A stretch of 60,393 bases of DNA from Nitrospira sp. (GCA_024998645.1 JACOEJ010000009.1:1-60393), one strand, 5' to 3'. Positions 1-9,711 are shown, counted from the stretch's first letter. The notes: generated by a model from the letters alone, not told the origin. Numbers and translations: made by a program.

Positions 1-415
1 CGGCGAGCACATTGGTGCCCAGCTCGGGATCCGTCTCAAAGACATGTCGATCGACGGCCCGCTGCCCTGTTCGAATGGTCTGCTCTAACTTTCCCCAGTT
101 CTCCCATTCCGCATCGTGCAGCAGGAGCAAGTGCCCGATATATTGAGGGGAATGCTTGACGAGATGAGTGGCCGCCGCCGCGGAATTGCCGTAGGATTCG
201 CTCTCTTTATTCAGCAACCGCATCGCAACCAAGGCGTTTAAAAGGAGCGTCAGAGTCGGCTCATGGGCGCCGAGACGGCTGGCGACCTCCTGAGCCGTTT
301 TCCGTTTTCCGTCGAGAGCGGAAAAGAGGTCCAGGCGCACGCCCGTAAGGAGAATTTTCGTCTCCCAGTAGTACCCGAGTTGAAAGATTTCGGCGAGCGA
401 GAGTTCTCGTGACAC
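1..415 (-). CDS. Partial O-methyltransferase family 2-like protein (N-terminal dimerisation/winged-helix part); C-terminus outside window
   Basis: Hand translation of minus strand from GTG at ~415: VSRELSLAEIFQLGYYWETKILLTGVRLDLFSALDGKRKTAQEVASRLGAHEPTLTLLLNALVAMRLLNKE..., typical of family 2 methyltransferase N-termini; open to window edge. Confidence 0.7.
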   Translation of the reverse strand, partial: MSRELSLAEIFQLGYYWETKILLTGVRLDLFSALDGKRKTAQEVASRLGAHEPTLTLLLNALVAMRLLNKESESYGNSAAAATHLVKHSPQYIGHLLLLHDAEWENWGKLEQTIRTGQRAVDRHVFETDPELGTNVLA

Positions 416-515
416 ACCAATCCCCTTGACGCATTCTGATTCAGAAAATTGGCATCTTACCCAGTTCAGAAAGTGAAAGGCAAGGCGACTCAGCCGGGGG
501 AAAACTCAGCAGAAA

Positions 516-551
516 CACAAAGGGCAGCGGATTGCTCCGCTGCCCTTTGTG
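516..551 (-). terminator. Intrinsic-terminator-like hairpin downstream of the 584-1381 gene
   Basis: Perfect 16-bp inverted repeat CACAAAGGGCAGCGGA-TTGC-TCCGCTGCCCTTTGTG just 3' of the minus-strand stop. Confidence 0.7.
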
Positions 552-583
552 GCGGGGTGATCCCGCTAAAGCTGGAAACCGGC

Positions 584-1381
584 TTACTTGATTTCAGCCT
601 TGAGGTCAGCCTTCCCGCCTTCGGGAACATCCACCTCGAACTCCACCTTCTTACCCTTGGCGGCAAACGGGTGCCAGGCCACCACTTTGTGCTTGCCGGC
701 CGGGACATCCTTGAGCTCGAACGACCCATCGTCCTTCACCACGGCGAAATGTGCATTCGTCACCGGGAGGAAGAACGACTGCATGAACTCATGCTGGTCG
801 CACTGTAAACGATAGAAGCCATCCTTCTCAGCACCGCCGCGGAAGGTCACTGGCTTCTCGAGCTTGTCGCCCTTCTTGGCCAAACCGATATTGAAACCGG
901 TTGCGGAGCTCGAACCCTTCACCACGAAGCTATGGGGATTGTGAAGCACACCCTGGACCGACTTGGGATCGTCCGGATCGGCATCGGTGTTTTCAACCTT
1001 GAAGTTCTTGTTATTCACAACCACGCCCGCGAAGGGAAGAAACTCGCAGAACGCCGCGACAACTTCGGTGCCCGCGTACCCATCCATGAACGCCTTGTCT
1101 TCGATATCGACCACGGCAACGACCGCACCCTTCAGACCGCCATCCTTACCCACTTCGATGGTCTTCAAGAAGCGCTTATCGCCATCCATCAAGCTCTTGT
1201 TCGGGTTCTTCGGGCAGAACTTGGGGTTCGGGAACTTGGCGAAGGAGAATTCCTTCTGCTCAGCTTTCCCGGCATAGGTCACTTTCCCGGCAACGGTTCC
1301 GCCGGCATTGGCCAAGAGCGGGGCTGCCACCAACGCCACCGCGGCCGCACCAAACACAACTGATAACGCACCCTTCTTCAT
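584..1381 (-). CDS. Secreted cupredoxin-like protein with C-terminal carboxypeptidase-regulatory-like domain
   Basis: Signal peptide MKKGALSVVFGAAAVALVAAPLLANA; HNPHSF and LQCDQHEFM (C-x2-H-x2-M type-1 Cu pattern) followed by DGSFELKDVPAGKHKVVAWHP. Confidence 0.75.
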   Translation of the reverse strand: MKKGALSVVFGAAAVALVAAPLLANAGGTVAGKVTYAGKAEQKEFSFAKFPNPKFCPKNPNKSLMDGDKRFLKTIEVGKDGGLKGAVVAVVDIEDKAFMDGYAGTEVVAAFCEFLPFAGVVVNNKNFKVENTDADPDDPKSVQGVLHNPHSFVVKGSSSATGFNIGLAKKGDKLEKPVTFRGGAEKDGFYRLQCDQHEFMQSFFLPVTNAHFAVVKDDGSFELKDVPAGKHKVVAWHPFAAKGKKVEFEVDVPEGGKADLKAEIK

Positions 1382-1539
1382 GAGACTGCCTCCTTGTGAT
1401 GAACTAACTACCCTGATTTGTCACTTGTGGTTCCCTTCCGTCAAACCACCGGCCTGGTGAGAGGAATGGAAGGGACAACTTCCTCTCTGGTGTACTCGAT
1501 CGCTATCACGCTGGCGAGGCTGATCGTGGACCGAGTATA

Positions 1540-1567
1540 TATATAAAAGTCTACCGTACCCTGTCAA
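1540..1567 (-). promoter_or_regulatory. Putative sigma70-type promoter for the 584-1381 gene
   Basis: Minus strand TTGACA - 16 nt - TATATA, upstream of the start at 1381. Confidence 0.5.
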
Positions 1568-1600
1568 TCTGAAACAAGAGGGCCAACTCATCTGCCCCCA

Positions 1601-2968
1601 CTATGGTTTCGATTGGAGCAGATGCAAAAGCCCTCCTGCCGCCGTCGCCCGAACTGCTTCATTGGAATCGTGCATCCCCTCCATCATCAAGGGAATTACC
1701 TCACGATCTCCAATGTGGCCCAGGGACCGAAGAGCAACAATCTTGGGACCGGGCAGTGAATCCGCCGTGAGACCACTCAAAAATACGACTGCGTCCTTGG
1801 CATTCGCCTTGGTCGCCTTTCCGAGCGCAAACGCAATCGAGGCGCGAGAAGCCGTATCGCTTTGCTGCGCCAGCGCTCGGGCCGTCTCAGCCACCAGCTC
1901 AAACGATTGGCCGAGCTGGAGCAGGGATGCTACCGCCGCCGCCCGTACCGTCACCTGTCCATCCCCTAGCAATTGCTTGATAGCTGGTACAGATTCAACG
2001 GTGCCCAACTCGGCCAGGCTCGATACCGCCGACTCTCGTACGGCCGGGATAGGATCTTTTAATAACAGCTCGATCTTCTCGCGAGCCTCTTTCCGTCCGA
2101 GTTGCCCCAACCCTCTCGCCGCAGTCCCTCGCACGGAAGGCTGTGCATAGGTCAAGAGCTCCATCATGAGAGGCGCGCCCCGCTGATCCTTCAGATCGGC
2201 GATCGCCCGCAGGGCATCGGTCCGATCATCCGGATTGGCTGCATCGGCGATCTTCCGCAATTCATCCCAGGCCTCTTTCTTCCCCAGCCGGATGAGCGCC
2301 GCATACGCGGCAATCCGTACTGGCGAGAGTTCGTCTTTCGTCGCAGCCTCGATAAGGGGCAGCAAAGAAGAATCCCCGGAACGTCCAAGCACTTTGACCA
2401 CACGTGCCTTCACCAGCCCCGCCTGATCCTCAATCGCCCCGCGTAACTTCTTCGACTTCCGGCCGGCTTCCGAGCGACCCAGCCCTTCGACCGCTAATAC
2501 GCGCACCGGCCCGGACCCATCGCTCAATCCATCCTCGAACAGGGGCACCGCCTCATGGGAGTCGATTTCCTTCAATGCCGTGTAGGCGGCCCCACGCATT
2601 TGCTCGCGCATATCCTTCACGAGCACCACAATCAAACCCAGCGCCACCTCACGAAGCACCGGTTCATCGTCGCGTTTCAGTGACTGGGCCAGCAGATCGT
2701 ACTCATCCAACGCTTCTTTCGGCTTGCCCAGATTGATCAGGGACCGGATCTTGAGCCGCCTGACATCGGGAGCAGCAGTTTTGTCCTTATCGAGCTTCGC
2801 CAGTTCATCGAGCACCTGCTGATAGGCTTTCTTCTCAAAAGCCGTCTGGGCTTCTTTGGGAACGGCCGACGCCCCGGCCGTCAGCACAGACGGATCGAGC
2901 CATGCAAGCGCGCACAACAATCCTGCGACTGCCACAACACCCTGTTTGCGAACCATTTGCGTCATCAA
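1601..2968 (-). CDS. Secreted HEAT-repeat protein
   Basis: N-terminal signal peptide, then repeated AAxALGxLG/VRxAAxxxLxxLG HEAT units through the C-terminus. Confidence 0.8.
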   Translation of the reverse strand: MMTQMVRKQGVVAVAGLLCALAWLDPSVLTAGASAVPKEAQTAFEKKAYQQVLDELAKLDKDKTAAPDVRRLKIRSLINLGKPKEALDEYDLLAQSLKRDDEPVLREVALGLIVVLVKDMREQMRGAAYTALKEIDSHEAVPLFEDGLSDGSGPVRVLAVEGLGRSEAGRKSKKLRGAIEDQAGLVKARVVKVLGRSGDSSLLPLIEAATKDELSPVRIAAYAALIRLGKKEAWDELRKIADAANPDDRTDALRAIADLKDQRGAPLMMELLTYAQPSVRGTAARGLGQLGRKEAREKIELLLKDPIPAVRESAVSSLAELGTVESVPAIKQLLGDGQVTVRAAAVASLLQLGQSFELVAETARALAQQSDTASRASIAFALGKATKANAKDAVVFLSGLTADSLPGPKIVALRSLGHIGDREVIPLMMEGMHDSNEAVRATAAGGLLHLLQSKP

Positions 2969-2985
2969 AGTTCCTTGTCGACCCG

Positions 2986-3630
2986 CTACCCCTGCACTCT
3001 TGGACCTGCGGGACCTGCCCGTCTTTTATACCCGGGGGGCTCATCAAAATAGTAGTCCGGCTGGGGAGAGAGCCGGATCCGTTCGTACTCCACGGACCAG
3101 TCTCGATCGCGGCTCACCAGTTTCAACACGATCCCGGCTTCCACATCAACCCATTCAAAGAACCGTTCAACCCGGCCATGGCGATCCGTCTGCACCTCGA
3201 ACAACTGCGCGGGCCGGCCGACCGCCGTCGCATCGCCGATCAAGACCCGTTCTTTTTCGCCGGGCAATGCGGGTCGAACCGGCAACACATCGTCCACATC
3301 CACCGGCGTCACCAGAAGCTCCTTCCGCTGTGCGAGAAGATACCAGGTTTCAGCTTTATCCAAGCGAATAATCTCAATCGCGGCATACCCGTAGTCGGTC
3401 TTCAGCGCATACTTATACTCCAAACGAATCCGGTCACCTTTCGCAAACACCTGGGCCTGATGTTGCCGGCCTTCAACCTGCTTGATGAGTGTCCCGGAAA
3501 ATTCGACGACCGGTGCCGCCGACTCACTGCCTCGGGCTGAGTCGACGGCAATGCCTGACAGGACCGAGAGCACGAGACATACCGACCCGACTCGCGCCCT
3601 CATACGAGGAGAGACTGAAGATCCCATCAA
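2986..3630 (-). CDS. Secreted protein, LolA/outer-membrane-lipoprotein-sorting-like fold (tentative)
   Basis: Signal peptide; beta-rich pattern VEFSGTLIKQVEG...DRIRLEYKY...IIRLDKAETWYLL... Confidence 0.5.
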   Translation of the reverse strand: MMGSSVSPRMRARVGSVCLVLSVLSGIAVDSARGSESAAPVVEFSGTLIKQVEGRQHQAQVFAKGDRIRLEYKYALKTDYGYAAIEIIRLDKAETWYLLAQRKELLVTPVDVDDVLPVRPALPGEKERVLIGDATAVGRPAQLFEVQTDRHGRVERFFEWVDVEAGIVLKLVSRDRDWSVEYERIRLSPQPDYYFDEPPGYKRRAGPAGPRVQG

Positions 3631-4619
3631 TGCTGATGTTCCACAAACGGCTGGATGTCAATCGAGTAACCCAGAGACTCCGGGCCAAAACGGGGATTGT
3701 CCATCACCTTGTAGGCGGACCGATTTCCTTTGGGAGCCTGCAGCGAGAGCTGTTCCTTCAACGTGCCGTCTGCCTGAACCGTGACCATCTTCGTCAGGCC
3801 GGGACCGGTCTGTGGGTGCCACACTACCAACTGATAGGTTCCCGGTGGAATATTGTCGATCTTGAAAGCCCCCGTACCATCGGTCAGCGCATAGTAGGGG
3901 TTGTTGACCGCCATCGCCCAACTTTCCATGTACGCATGGAAGCCGCACTGCATATAAAAGGTCCGGCGGCCCTTGTTCAGATAAACCGGTCCGACCAGCG
4001 ACTTGCCCGGCGCGTGATTGTGGATGGCATGGATGTCGCCGCGGTGGTGCTGATGATTCATGACCAGCGGAGTGTTGAATAATGTCCTGGCGCCGGCTTC
4101 CGGAGACGTTTCATATCCCTGAATATCATGCATCACCGGATCCATGTTGATGACTTCCACGGCGTGACCGTTCCGCACGATCGTCATGAACGGTTGAAAC
4201 ATACAATCCCGCGCTTCGATCAAAGGAACCGACGTTTCAAACGGCTTACCCGCCTCCACACCTTCGAGCAGCACAATCGCGTCCTTCAGTCCGGCGTCCG
4301 GGCTCACAACAAAATCGCGCAACAACCTCCAACCCCGGCCGTTTGAAATTCGTCCGCAGTAAGCCGGGTCCGGGAACGTAATGAGATTGAATCCCTTAGG
4401 CTCCGGGATACCGCCATCTAGACGCACGACACCTTCAATCGACCCGCCATGTGGCACATCAATCACATCATAGGCAGAGGCTGCCCCTGCACCCATCGCC
4501 ATGACCAGCAACGAGATCGCCGCCATCGCCCTAGCACCCGCCCGCTTCAGTCCTGCATGACTATTCACAGTAGATCCCTCCATGCCGAAGCCTATAGTCC
4601 AGATGCGCCATCGTATCAA
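3627..4619 (-). CDS. Secreted cupredoxin-like protein with carboxypeptidase-regulatory-like domain, paralogous in architecture to 584-1381
   Basis: MDPVMHDIQGYE, then YMQCGFHAYMESW (C-x2-H-x2-M), then DGTGAFKIDNIPPGTYQLVVWHPQTG. Confidence 0.75.
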   Translation of the reverse strand: MIRWRIWTIGFGMEGSTVNSHAGLKRAGARAMAAISLLVMAMGAGAASAYDVIDVPHGGSIEGVVRLDGGIPEPKGFNLITFPDPAYCGRISNGRGWRLLRDFVVSPDAGLKDAIVLLEGVEAGKPFETSVPLIEARDCMFQPFMTIVRNGHAVEVINMDPVMHDIQGYETSPEAGARTLFNTPLVMNHQHHRGDIHAIHNHAPGKSLVGPVYLNKGRRTFYMQCGFHAYMESWAMAVNNPYYALTDGTGAFKIDNIPPGTYQLVVWHPQTGPGLTKMVTVQADGTLKEQLSLQAPKGNRSAYKVMDNPRFGPESLGYSIDIQPFVEHQH

Positions 4620-4637
4620 ATGGCCGCTAGAAAGAAA

Positions 4638-4665
4638 AAGGGGGAAGCCTCGTGGCTTCCCCCTT
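4638..4665 (-). terminator. Intrinsic terminator for the multicopper oxidase gene
   Basis: Perfect 12-bp stem AAGGGGGAAGCC/GGCTTCCCCCTT with 4-nt loop, followed on the minus strand by TTTCTTTC. Confidence 0.8.
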
Positions 4666-4708
4666 CCATCTCATCCCTCATTCCTACTGGGCCGTAGGAG
4701 AAAAGATG

Positions 4709-7700
4709 TTACTTCGCTGCAACCGGGATCACCTGCATCGGCTGTCCAACCGATGCACTCTTCATCCCGGCGCCAGTCCCGTGCAGCGGCAACAACCGCT
4801 GATCACCGGACGGCAACACCCGCACATAGCCCCACTGGCCTGACTGTGAGTACGGCAACCGCTGGTTGCTGTACACATAGTCGCCTGGCTGACGGTACGG
4901 ACCGCCCGCCGAGGGGATAAAGGCGTCAATCGTCTCGGAACCGGAGAACTCAACGACACTGATCTGGTCAGCGCCGCGCATGAACGGCTCGATCGGCCAT
5001 TCGTGCTTCTCCACGCTGAACATCCCGTTCTGTTCGTTGCTCACACCCAGGATGTGAATCCGGACAGGATCGCCCGCATGCGCCTCGATCAGAGGCGTTG
5101 CCGGATCCTCAGGCTTGTCGGCCTTGCAAGGCTGGAACACCTTGCCCAACGAACAACCCTGCTCTTCCCGGAACTTGTAGGGTTCAGACCGATAGTTCAC
5201 ACCGGTCAAACCGGCCACATTTTGCACATAGGGCATGAAACTCGTGCCGATGATGTTGTCTTCGTCCTGGAAGAACAACGCCACGTCACGATAGTTCGGC
5301 CGATTCTCCATCCCGGGCATCGAGTGATCCAGGATCACGTCGGCCGCCCAGGCATTCTTGTTCGTAAGATCGGCACCGGTCTTCGGATCACGATACTTCG
5401 CACCCTTCGGGCCCACTACAATGGCGCCGAACAGCCCGTTGCGCGGATTGGTCATCACATTGCCCCAATCCCAGACCAACGAGGTCGTCTCTCCATTGAA
5501 AGGATCCGCATAGTACGTATAGGTCCGCTCGGCGCCCGGAGCGATCGTCTGATCGCCGGGGTTATTGCCGACGTTGGCGCCCATCGATTCCTTGGGGTCA
5601 AACGCCAACCCGATGGCCGAGAAGGACGCCTTGCTCTCCTTCATCTTGTTCTTCAGATTGACTTTTACACAATCCCCCATGTTGACACGAAGAGTCAGCG
5701 GCATCGGCTGCGCGCCGCTCGCCACCTTGGCGGTATCTTCCTCCAGGGCATAGATCTTCGCTTCGGGATTGGTCATGAGGATCTTCCGCTCGAAGTCCAC
5801 TTCGATAGTCTCGGGGGCCTTCGCGTTGAACTTCATGGACGGGAAATCCAAAGCCACCACGTTGAACGACTTCACCGGAGCATCGGCCGGACAGACCGGC
5901 AATGACTTCGGGATTTCGCCCTTGCTGGAGAAGCCCGACGTGAGCTTCTTCAGGTCGGCCTGTTCCTTGTCGTAGACACGAATGATACCCCAGCCGCCTT
6001 CGGAGAACTTTGAAGACCGGCCGTTGAAGTGAATGTAGTCGCCAGCCTGGAAACGCGATCCACCGGCTTGCGGTACTACGAGGTCGTAGCGCTCGGCAAT
6101 CCCGATATGAATCGAATTCTTCCGGTTGGCATCACCCGCATAGCGCTCCGTCAAGAACGTATGGCCGGACAAGGTCCAAACCATCGACTCGTTCATGAGG
6201 GTATGGAGGAGACGGAACACCATGGTGTCTCCCACATAAGCACGCAGAGTCGGCGTATAGGGATCGCCGTGGATGCTGCTGTTGAAAATCTGCGACGAAT
6301 CCGGATTGGTCGCCAACCGCTGGGCGATGGGACCGGCCCGGAAGTTCAGACCGCTGCCGGTCGTATGTGTGCCGCCGTTCAAGAACGGCATCGGCGTCAT
6401 GTACAACTTGTCCGGCATCATGAACGACACGGTCTTCCCCGCTTCGAGCGCCACTTCGATCGGCTGCCCGGGAGGATTGCCAGCGGTCACAATGTTGACG
6501 GTATGCGGCACGGTGTCGTGCACTTGCACCATCAACTCGCGGAAGCTGTTGTTCACGCCATGACCCACCGGCTCAACGGTCCGGATGTCGGCGATGGGGC
6601 CGCTCCGGATGTCCTTACCGGTCTTCGGATCATGATAGGTTGAACCGACCGGCTCGGCGATGAAGGTGCCGAACCCGCCGTGCGGCCAGGTGGTCGCACC
6701 GAACGCATGGTCGTGCCAGAACACGGTCCCCACGTCCGCATCAACCCAGAACCGCTGCCGAACGAATTCCACCGTAATGATGTCGTTCGCCGGATGGTCG
6801 TTCTTCAAACCCCTCGCTAAGACAATCGTATTCCCGTTGATCGCCTTGATGCGGGAGATTTCGTTACCCTTCACGTTGTCGGCACCGACGAGGAGCAAGG
6901 TGCCCACGTGGTACTGCTTCGCGTTCTTCACCGTGATACTGCTGGCGCCCTTCTTGGCTGCCGCCGTCAACGCGGTGTTCATCGGGGCCGGGAGGCCCTT
7001 CTTGGTCTTTTTATCCAGCATCGTGAACGGGCGAACCGACTGCTCATACGAGAAGCCGGTGATCACACCGTCCGAAGCCTGGTTGTCGAACTGCAGGAAA
7101 TGCCAGTGCGTGTTGATCTTCGACGACTGGAAGTTCGTGTAGTCGTCGTCGTCCCACTCGCTGGTCAGCGTCCAGTCGATGCAATCATAGATATTGCCGC
7201 GAACCACCAACGGGTACTTCAGATCGTCGTTGGCGCGGATCGCCGCTTCCTCTTCATGGAGCACATAGATCAAGCCGTTCGGATCGATCACCGGCGGCTC
7301 TTTCCCCTGTGCCTTCGCGATCTTGATCGGCATCTTCACGAAGTGGACGTTGTAGCTCTTCCGTCCGGCATTCTCCGGGCAGAGGCTCCAGACACCGTTC
7401 TCACCGGGAAGTGCCTGATCGACGCTCTCTTCGCCATTGGCATCCCGGCGGATCATCTCCAGCCAGGGTGCGCCGACGTGGTTCGGCGAGAACATCACGC
7501 GCCGGCCGAAGTGCGGCGTGAGATGCGGCCAAGCGACCTTACCGGTCAGCGGCTCGAACATGATCGGGTGCCGCTTGCCAGGATGCGTGGACTTGTACTT
7601 GGGATTATCGACTTCGCTTTCCTTTTCGCTCATCGCCACGTTGCCGTTCCAGGTCCAATCCAGGACGGTGGCATCGTATGACTGGGTCTGGCCCTTTTCG

Positions 7701-9550
7701 TCATCCTTGTGGCCAGGCTTGCCCATCGTGGGCATCTGCATGGCGACCCAATCCTTAATGTTGATGACGGCCGGGTTGCCTTTCCAGTTGCTCTTGCCCT
7801 TATCGGTAATCGTGAACTGCTTACCGAACCAGTCTACGGTCTGACCGACCAGCTTGTCGGACGCGATCGGGGTCTTGATGCGGCCCTTGCGATCCGGCAA
7901 CTCACGAAGGTCCGGCATCACGTCGTTCCGCAGATCACCCTGTTGAATCGTGTTGTACACGCGCCAGTAGCCCCACATGCCTGCGACATAGTGGTGCGCC
8001 ACATGGCAATGGAAGAGGAAGTCGCCGGCCAGCTGCTGGCAGAGACCGGAACCGCACTCGGTTTCCAGATCGAGGGCTTCAGACGGCCCGATAACTTCCA
8101 CGTCGACACGGTCGGTCTTGGCCCGGATGACCGGATACTTGACCGGACCGTTGGTGCTGGTCGCCCAGAGGTTCATGTCATCGATCGCCCGCGGGCTGCG
8201 CGGCCACCGGATGGTGCCTCCGTGCGGATGGTGACTGTGGAACACTTCCGATCCACCGTGCACCAAGCGGAACTTCGCCGGATCACCGATGTAGGAACGG
8301 GGAATCGTCGGCGACGGATCGCCGAACGTATAGGAGCTGTAGCCCATCGACTCGTCTTCAAAACCGAAATACTCGTGCTGCACATGCATGTTGTTGATAC
8401 CGAACGGCTCGCTGCGATAGTTGATCGCGCGGCCACCCGGACGATACGCGTCCGTCAACGGATCGCGCTGCGGCAGGAAGTCGCCCTTCTTATTCAACGG
8501 GCGGAAGGCTTCGTCGCCGACTTCATGGTAGTAGAGCACGAACTCACGGAAGTCCGGACCCGTGCCATTCTTGATCATGACCTGCCAGCCGCTGCTGGCC
8601 GGAGTCGCGTCACCGCTGCCGAGCGCTTCCCAATAGGAAGATCCGCGGGGCTCCACGACGAAGGAGCCGAACATGCCCATCACAGTCAGCTCACGATCGT
8701 TGCTGAACGTATGGAACTGGCGGACACCTTCCTGGGTGTTCGGGTGGATATACCACTCGTAATCACCGCTCTTATCCTTGGCAACAATCGTATCCGAGTT
8801 GGTCGTGGTGGCCGCGGCGCCCGTTGCGCTCACCACCATGGAGGATCCATGGATGTGGAGGCTGACTTCTTCGCCGCCTTCCAGCTTGTTGCTCAACTTG
8901 ACCTTGACGCAATCGCCCTGGTTGGCGCGGATGGTCAACGGTTGAATCCACTGGGCCTGCACGCCGGGAATGATCGCTCCGGGATCGAAGCCTTCCTTGT
9001 CGCGCGCGGCTTTATTCGTCGCTTCTTCTGCGCGGACCTTGTCGAGATTCTCATCCAGCACGTACATGTAGCCGGGATAAAAATCGAGCCACTGATTCAG
9101 CGTAATCTCGACGTTGATCGCGGACACGTTGTACTGCTTCACCGGGGCTGTCGCGGGGCACTTGCCGCCGCCCACCATCGCCACCGGCTCAATGCGGGGA
9201 TCGGACACCAACAACATGTCCTGCCCCCCCGCACCGTATTGGTGCATCATGGACTGGGTGTTGTACATCCCGGTGTTGACGCCCTGGACCTGCGGATCAT
9301 GGGTCATATGCTCCATGATGCGCTGATGCTGCTGCTCGACCATCGCCGACCGCTCGCCCCTTCCGGACATGGCGTCTTCGACGATCGTCTGACCTTTGAG
9401 CTGCTCCGCCCAGGCGGGGAGCTGGTGATTCATCGCCACATGGGACGATGCGCTCTCAGCGGATGCGAGCGGAGCCCATAAGAGAGCGACCGCCGCCATC
9501 GCACCGAGCATGCGGGTAGGCACACAAACCCGTGAAGTGTGAAAGAACAT
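4709..9550 (-). CDS. Giant secreted multicopper oxidase with multiple cupredoxin domains (~1,613 aa)
   Basis: Motifs HSHHPH, HCHVAHHYVAGM, THWHF and WHDHAFG; start placed at ATG 9550 (MFFHTSRVCVPTRMLGAMAAVALLWAPLASA) with GGAGG upstream rather than the longer ORF from 9790. Confidence 0.9.
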   Translation of the reverse strand: MFFHTSRVCVPTRMLGAMAAVALLWAPLASAESASSHVAMNHQLPAWAEQLKGQTIVEDAMSGRGERSAMVEQQHQRIMEHMTHDPQVQGVNTGMYNTQSMMHQYGAGGQDMLLVSDPRIEPVAMVGGGKCPATAPVKQYNVSAINVEITLNQWLDFYPGYMYVLDENLDKVRAEEATNKAARDKEGFDPGAIIPGVQAQWIQPLTIRANQGDCVKVKLSNKLEGGEEVSLHIHGSSMVVSATGAAATTTNSDTIVAKDKSGDYEWYIHPNTQEGVRQFHTFSNDRELTVMGMFGSFVVEPRGSSYWEALGSGDATPASSGWQVMIKNGTGPDFREFVLYYHEVGDEAFRPLNKKGDFLPQRDPLTDAYRPGGRAINYRSEPFGINNMHVQHEYFGFEDESMGYSSYTFGDPSPTIPRSYIGDPAKFRLVHGGSEVFHSHHPHGGTIRWPRSPRAIDDMNLWATSTNGPVKYPVIRAKTDRVDVEVIGPSEALDLETECGSGLCQQLAGDFLFHCHVAHHYVAGMWGYWRVYNTIQQGDLRNDVMPDLRELPDRKGRIKTPIASDKLVGQTVDWFGKQFTITDKGKSNWKGNPAVINIKDWVAMQMPTMGKPGHKDDEKGQTQSYDATVLDWTWNGNVAMSEKESEVDNPKYKSTHPGKRHPIMFEPLTGKVAWPHLTPHFGRRVMFSPNHVGAPWLEMIRRDANGEESVDQALPGENGVWSLCPENAGRKSYNVHFVKMPIKIAKAQGKEPPVIDPNGLIYVLHEEEAAIRANDDLKYPLVVRGNIYDCIDWTLTSEWDDDDYTNFQSSKINTHWHFLQFDNQASDGVITGFSYEQSVRPFTMLDKKTKKGLPAPMNTALTAAAKKGASSITVKNAKQYHVGTLLLVGADNVKGNEISRIKAINGNTIVLARGLKNDHPANDIITVEFVRQRFWVDADVGTVFWHDHAFGATTWPHGGFGTFIAEPVGSTYHDPKTGKDIRSGPIADIRTVEPVGHGVNNSFRELMVQVHDTVPHTVNIVTAGNPPGQPIEVALEAGKTVSFMMPDKLYMTPMPFLNGGTHTTGSGLNFRAGPIAQRLATNPDSSQIFNSSIHGDPYTPTLRAYVGDTMVFRLLHTLMNESMVWTLSGHTFLTERYAGDANRKNSIHIGIAERYDLVVPQAGGSRFQAGDYIHFNGRSSKFSEGGWGIIRVYDKEQADLKKLTSGFSSKGEIPKSLPVCPADAPVKSFNVVALDFPSMKFNAKAPETIEVDFERKILMTNPEAKIYALEEDTAKVASGAQPMPLTLRVNMGDCVKVNLKNKMKESKASFSAIGLAFDPKESMGANVGNNPGDQTIAPGAERTYTYYADPFNGETTSLVWDWGNVMTNPRNGLFGAIVVGPKGAKYRDPKTGADLTNKNAWAADVILDHSMPGMENRPNYRDVALFFQDEDNIIGTSFMPYVQNVAGLTGVNYRSEPYKFREEQGCSLGKVFQPCKADKPEDPATPLIEAHAGDPVRIHILGVSNEQNGMFSVEKHEWPIEPFMRGADQISVVEFSGSETIDAFIPSAGGPYRQPGDYVYSNQRLPYSQSGQWGYVRVLPSGDQRLLPLHGTGAGMKSASVGQPMQVIPVAAK

Positions 9551-9629
9551 GGACCGGCCTCCTTGGTATGATGAACGACACAAACCCGAAAACATGAAAC
9601 GAAATGCAAATGACGCTGTGTATATAATC

Positions 9630-9656
9630 CCTTCGTGACCTGGAACGACACGAAGG
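9630..9656. promoter_or_regulatory. Inverted repeat in the leader of the multicopper oxidase gene (operator or RNA hairpin candidate)
   Basis: CCTTCGTG-11 nt-CACGAAGG, perfect 8-bp arms, between the predicted promoter and the start codon. Confidence 0.4.
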
Positions 9657-9682
9657 CATCGGAGCCTTTCAAAAGAGGCAGA

Positions 9683-9711
9683 ACGATACTGAACTCCCGA
9701 TTCTCTGTCAA
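9683..9711 (-). promoter_or_regulatory. Putative sigma70-type promoter of the multicopper oxidase gene
   Basis: Minus strand TTGACA - 17 nt - TATCGT. Confidence 0.5.

Noticed and set aside
7709-9481. 590-aa plus-strand ORF antisense to the multicopper oxidase
   Set aside because: Arg/His-rich shadow ORF produced by high GC codon bias; the minus-strand frame has clear conserved motifs, and no RBS or domain is visible in the antisense frame.
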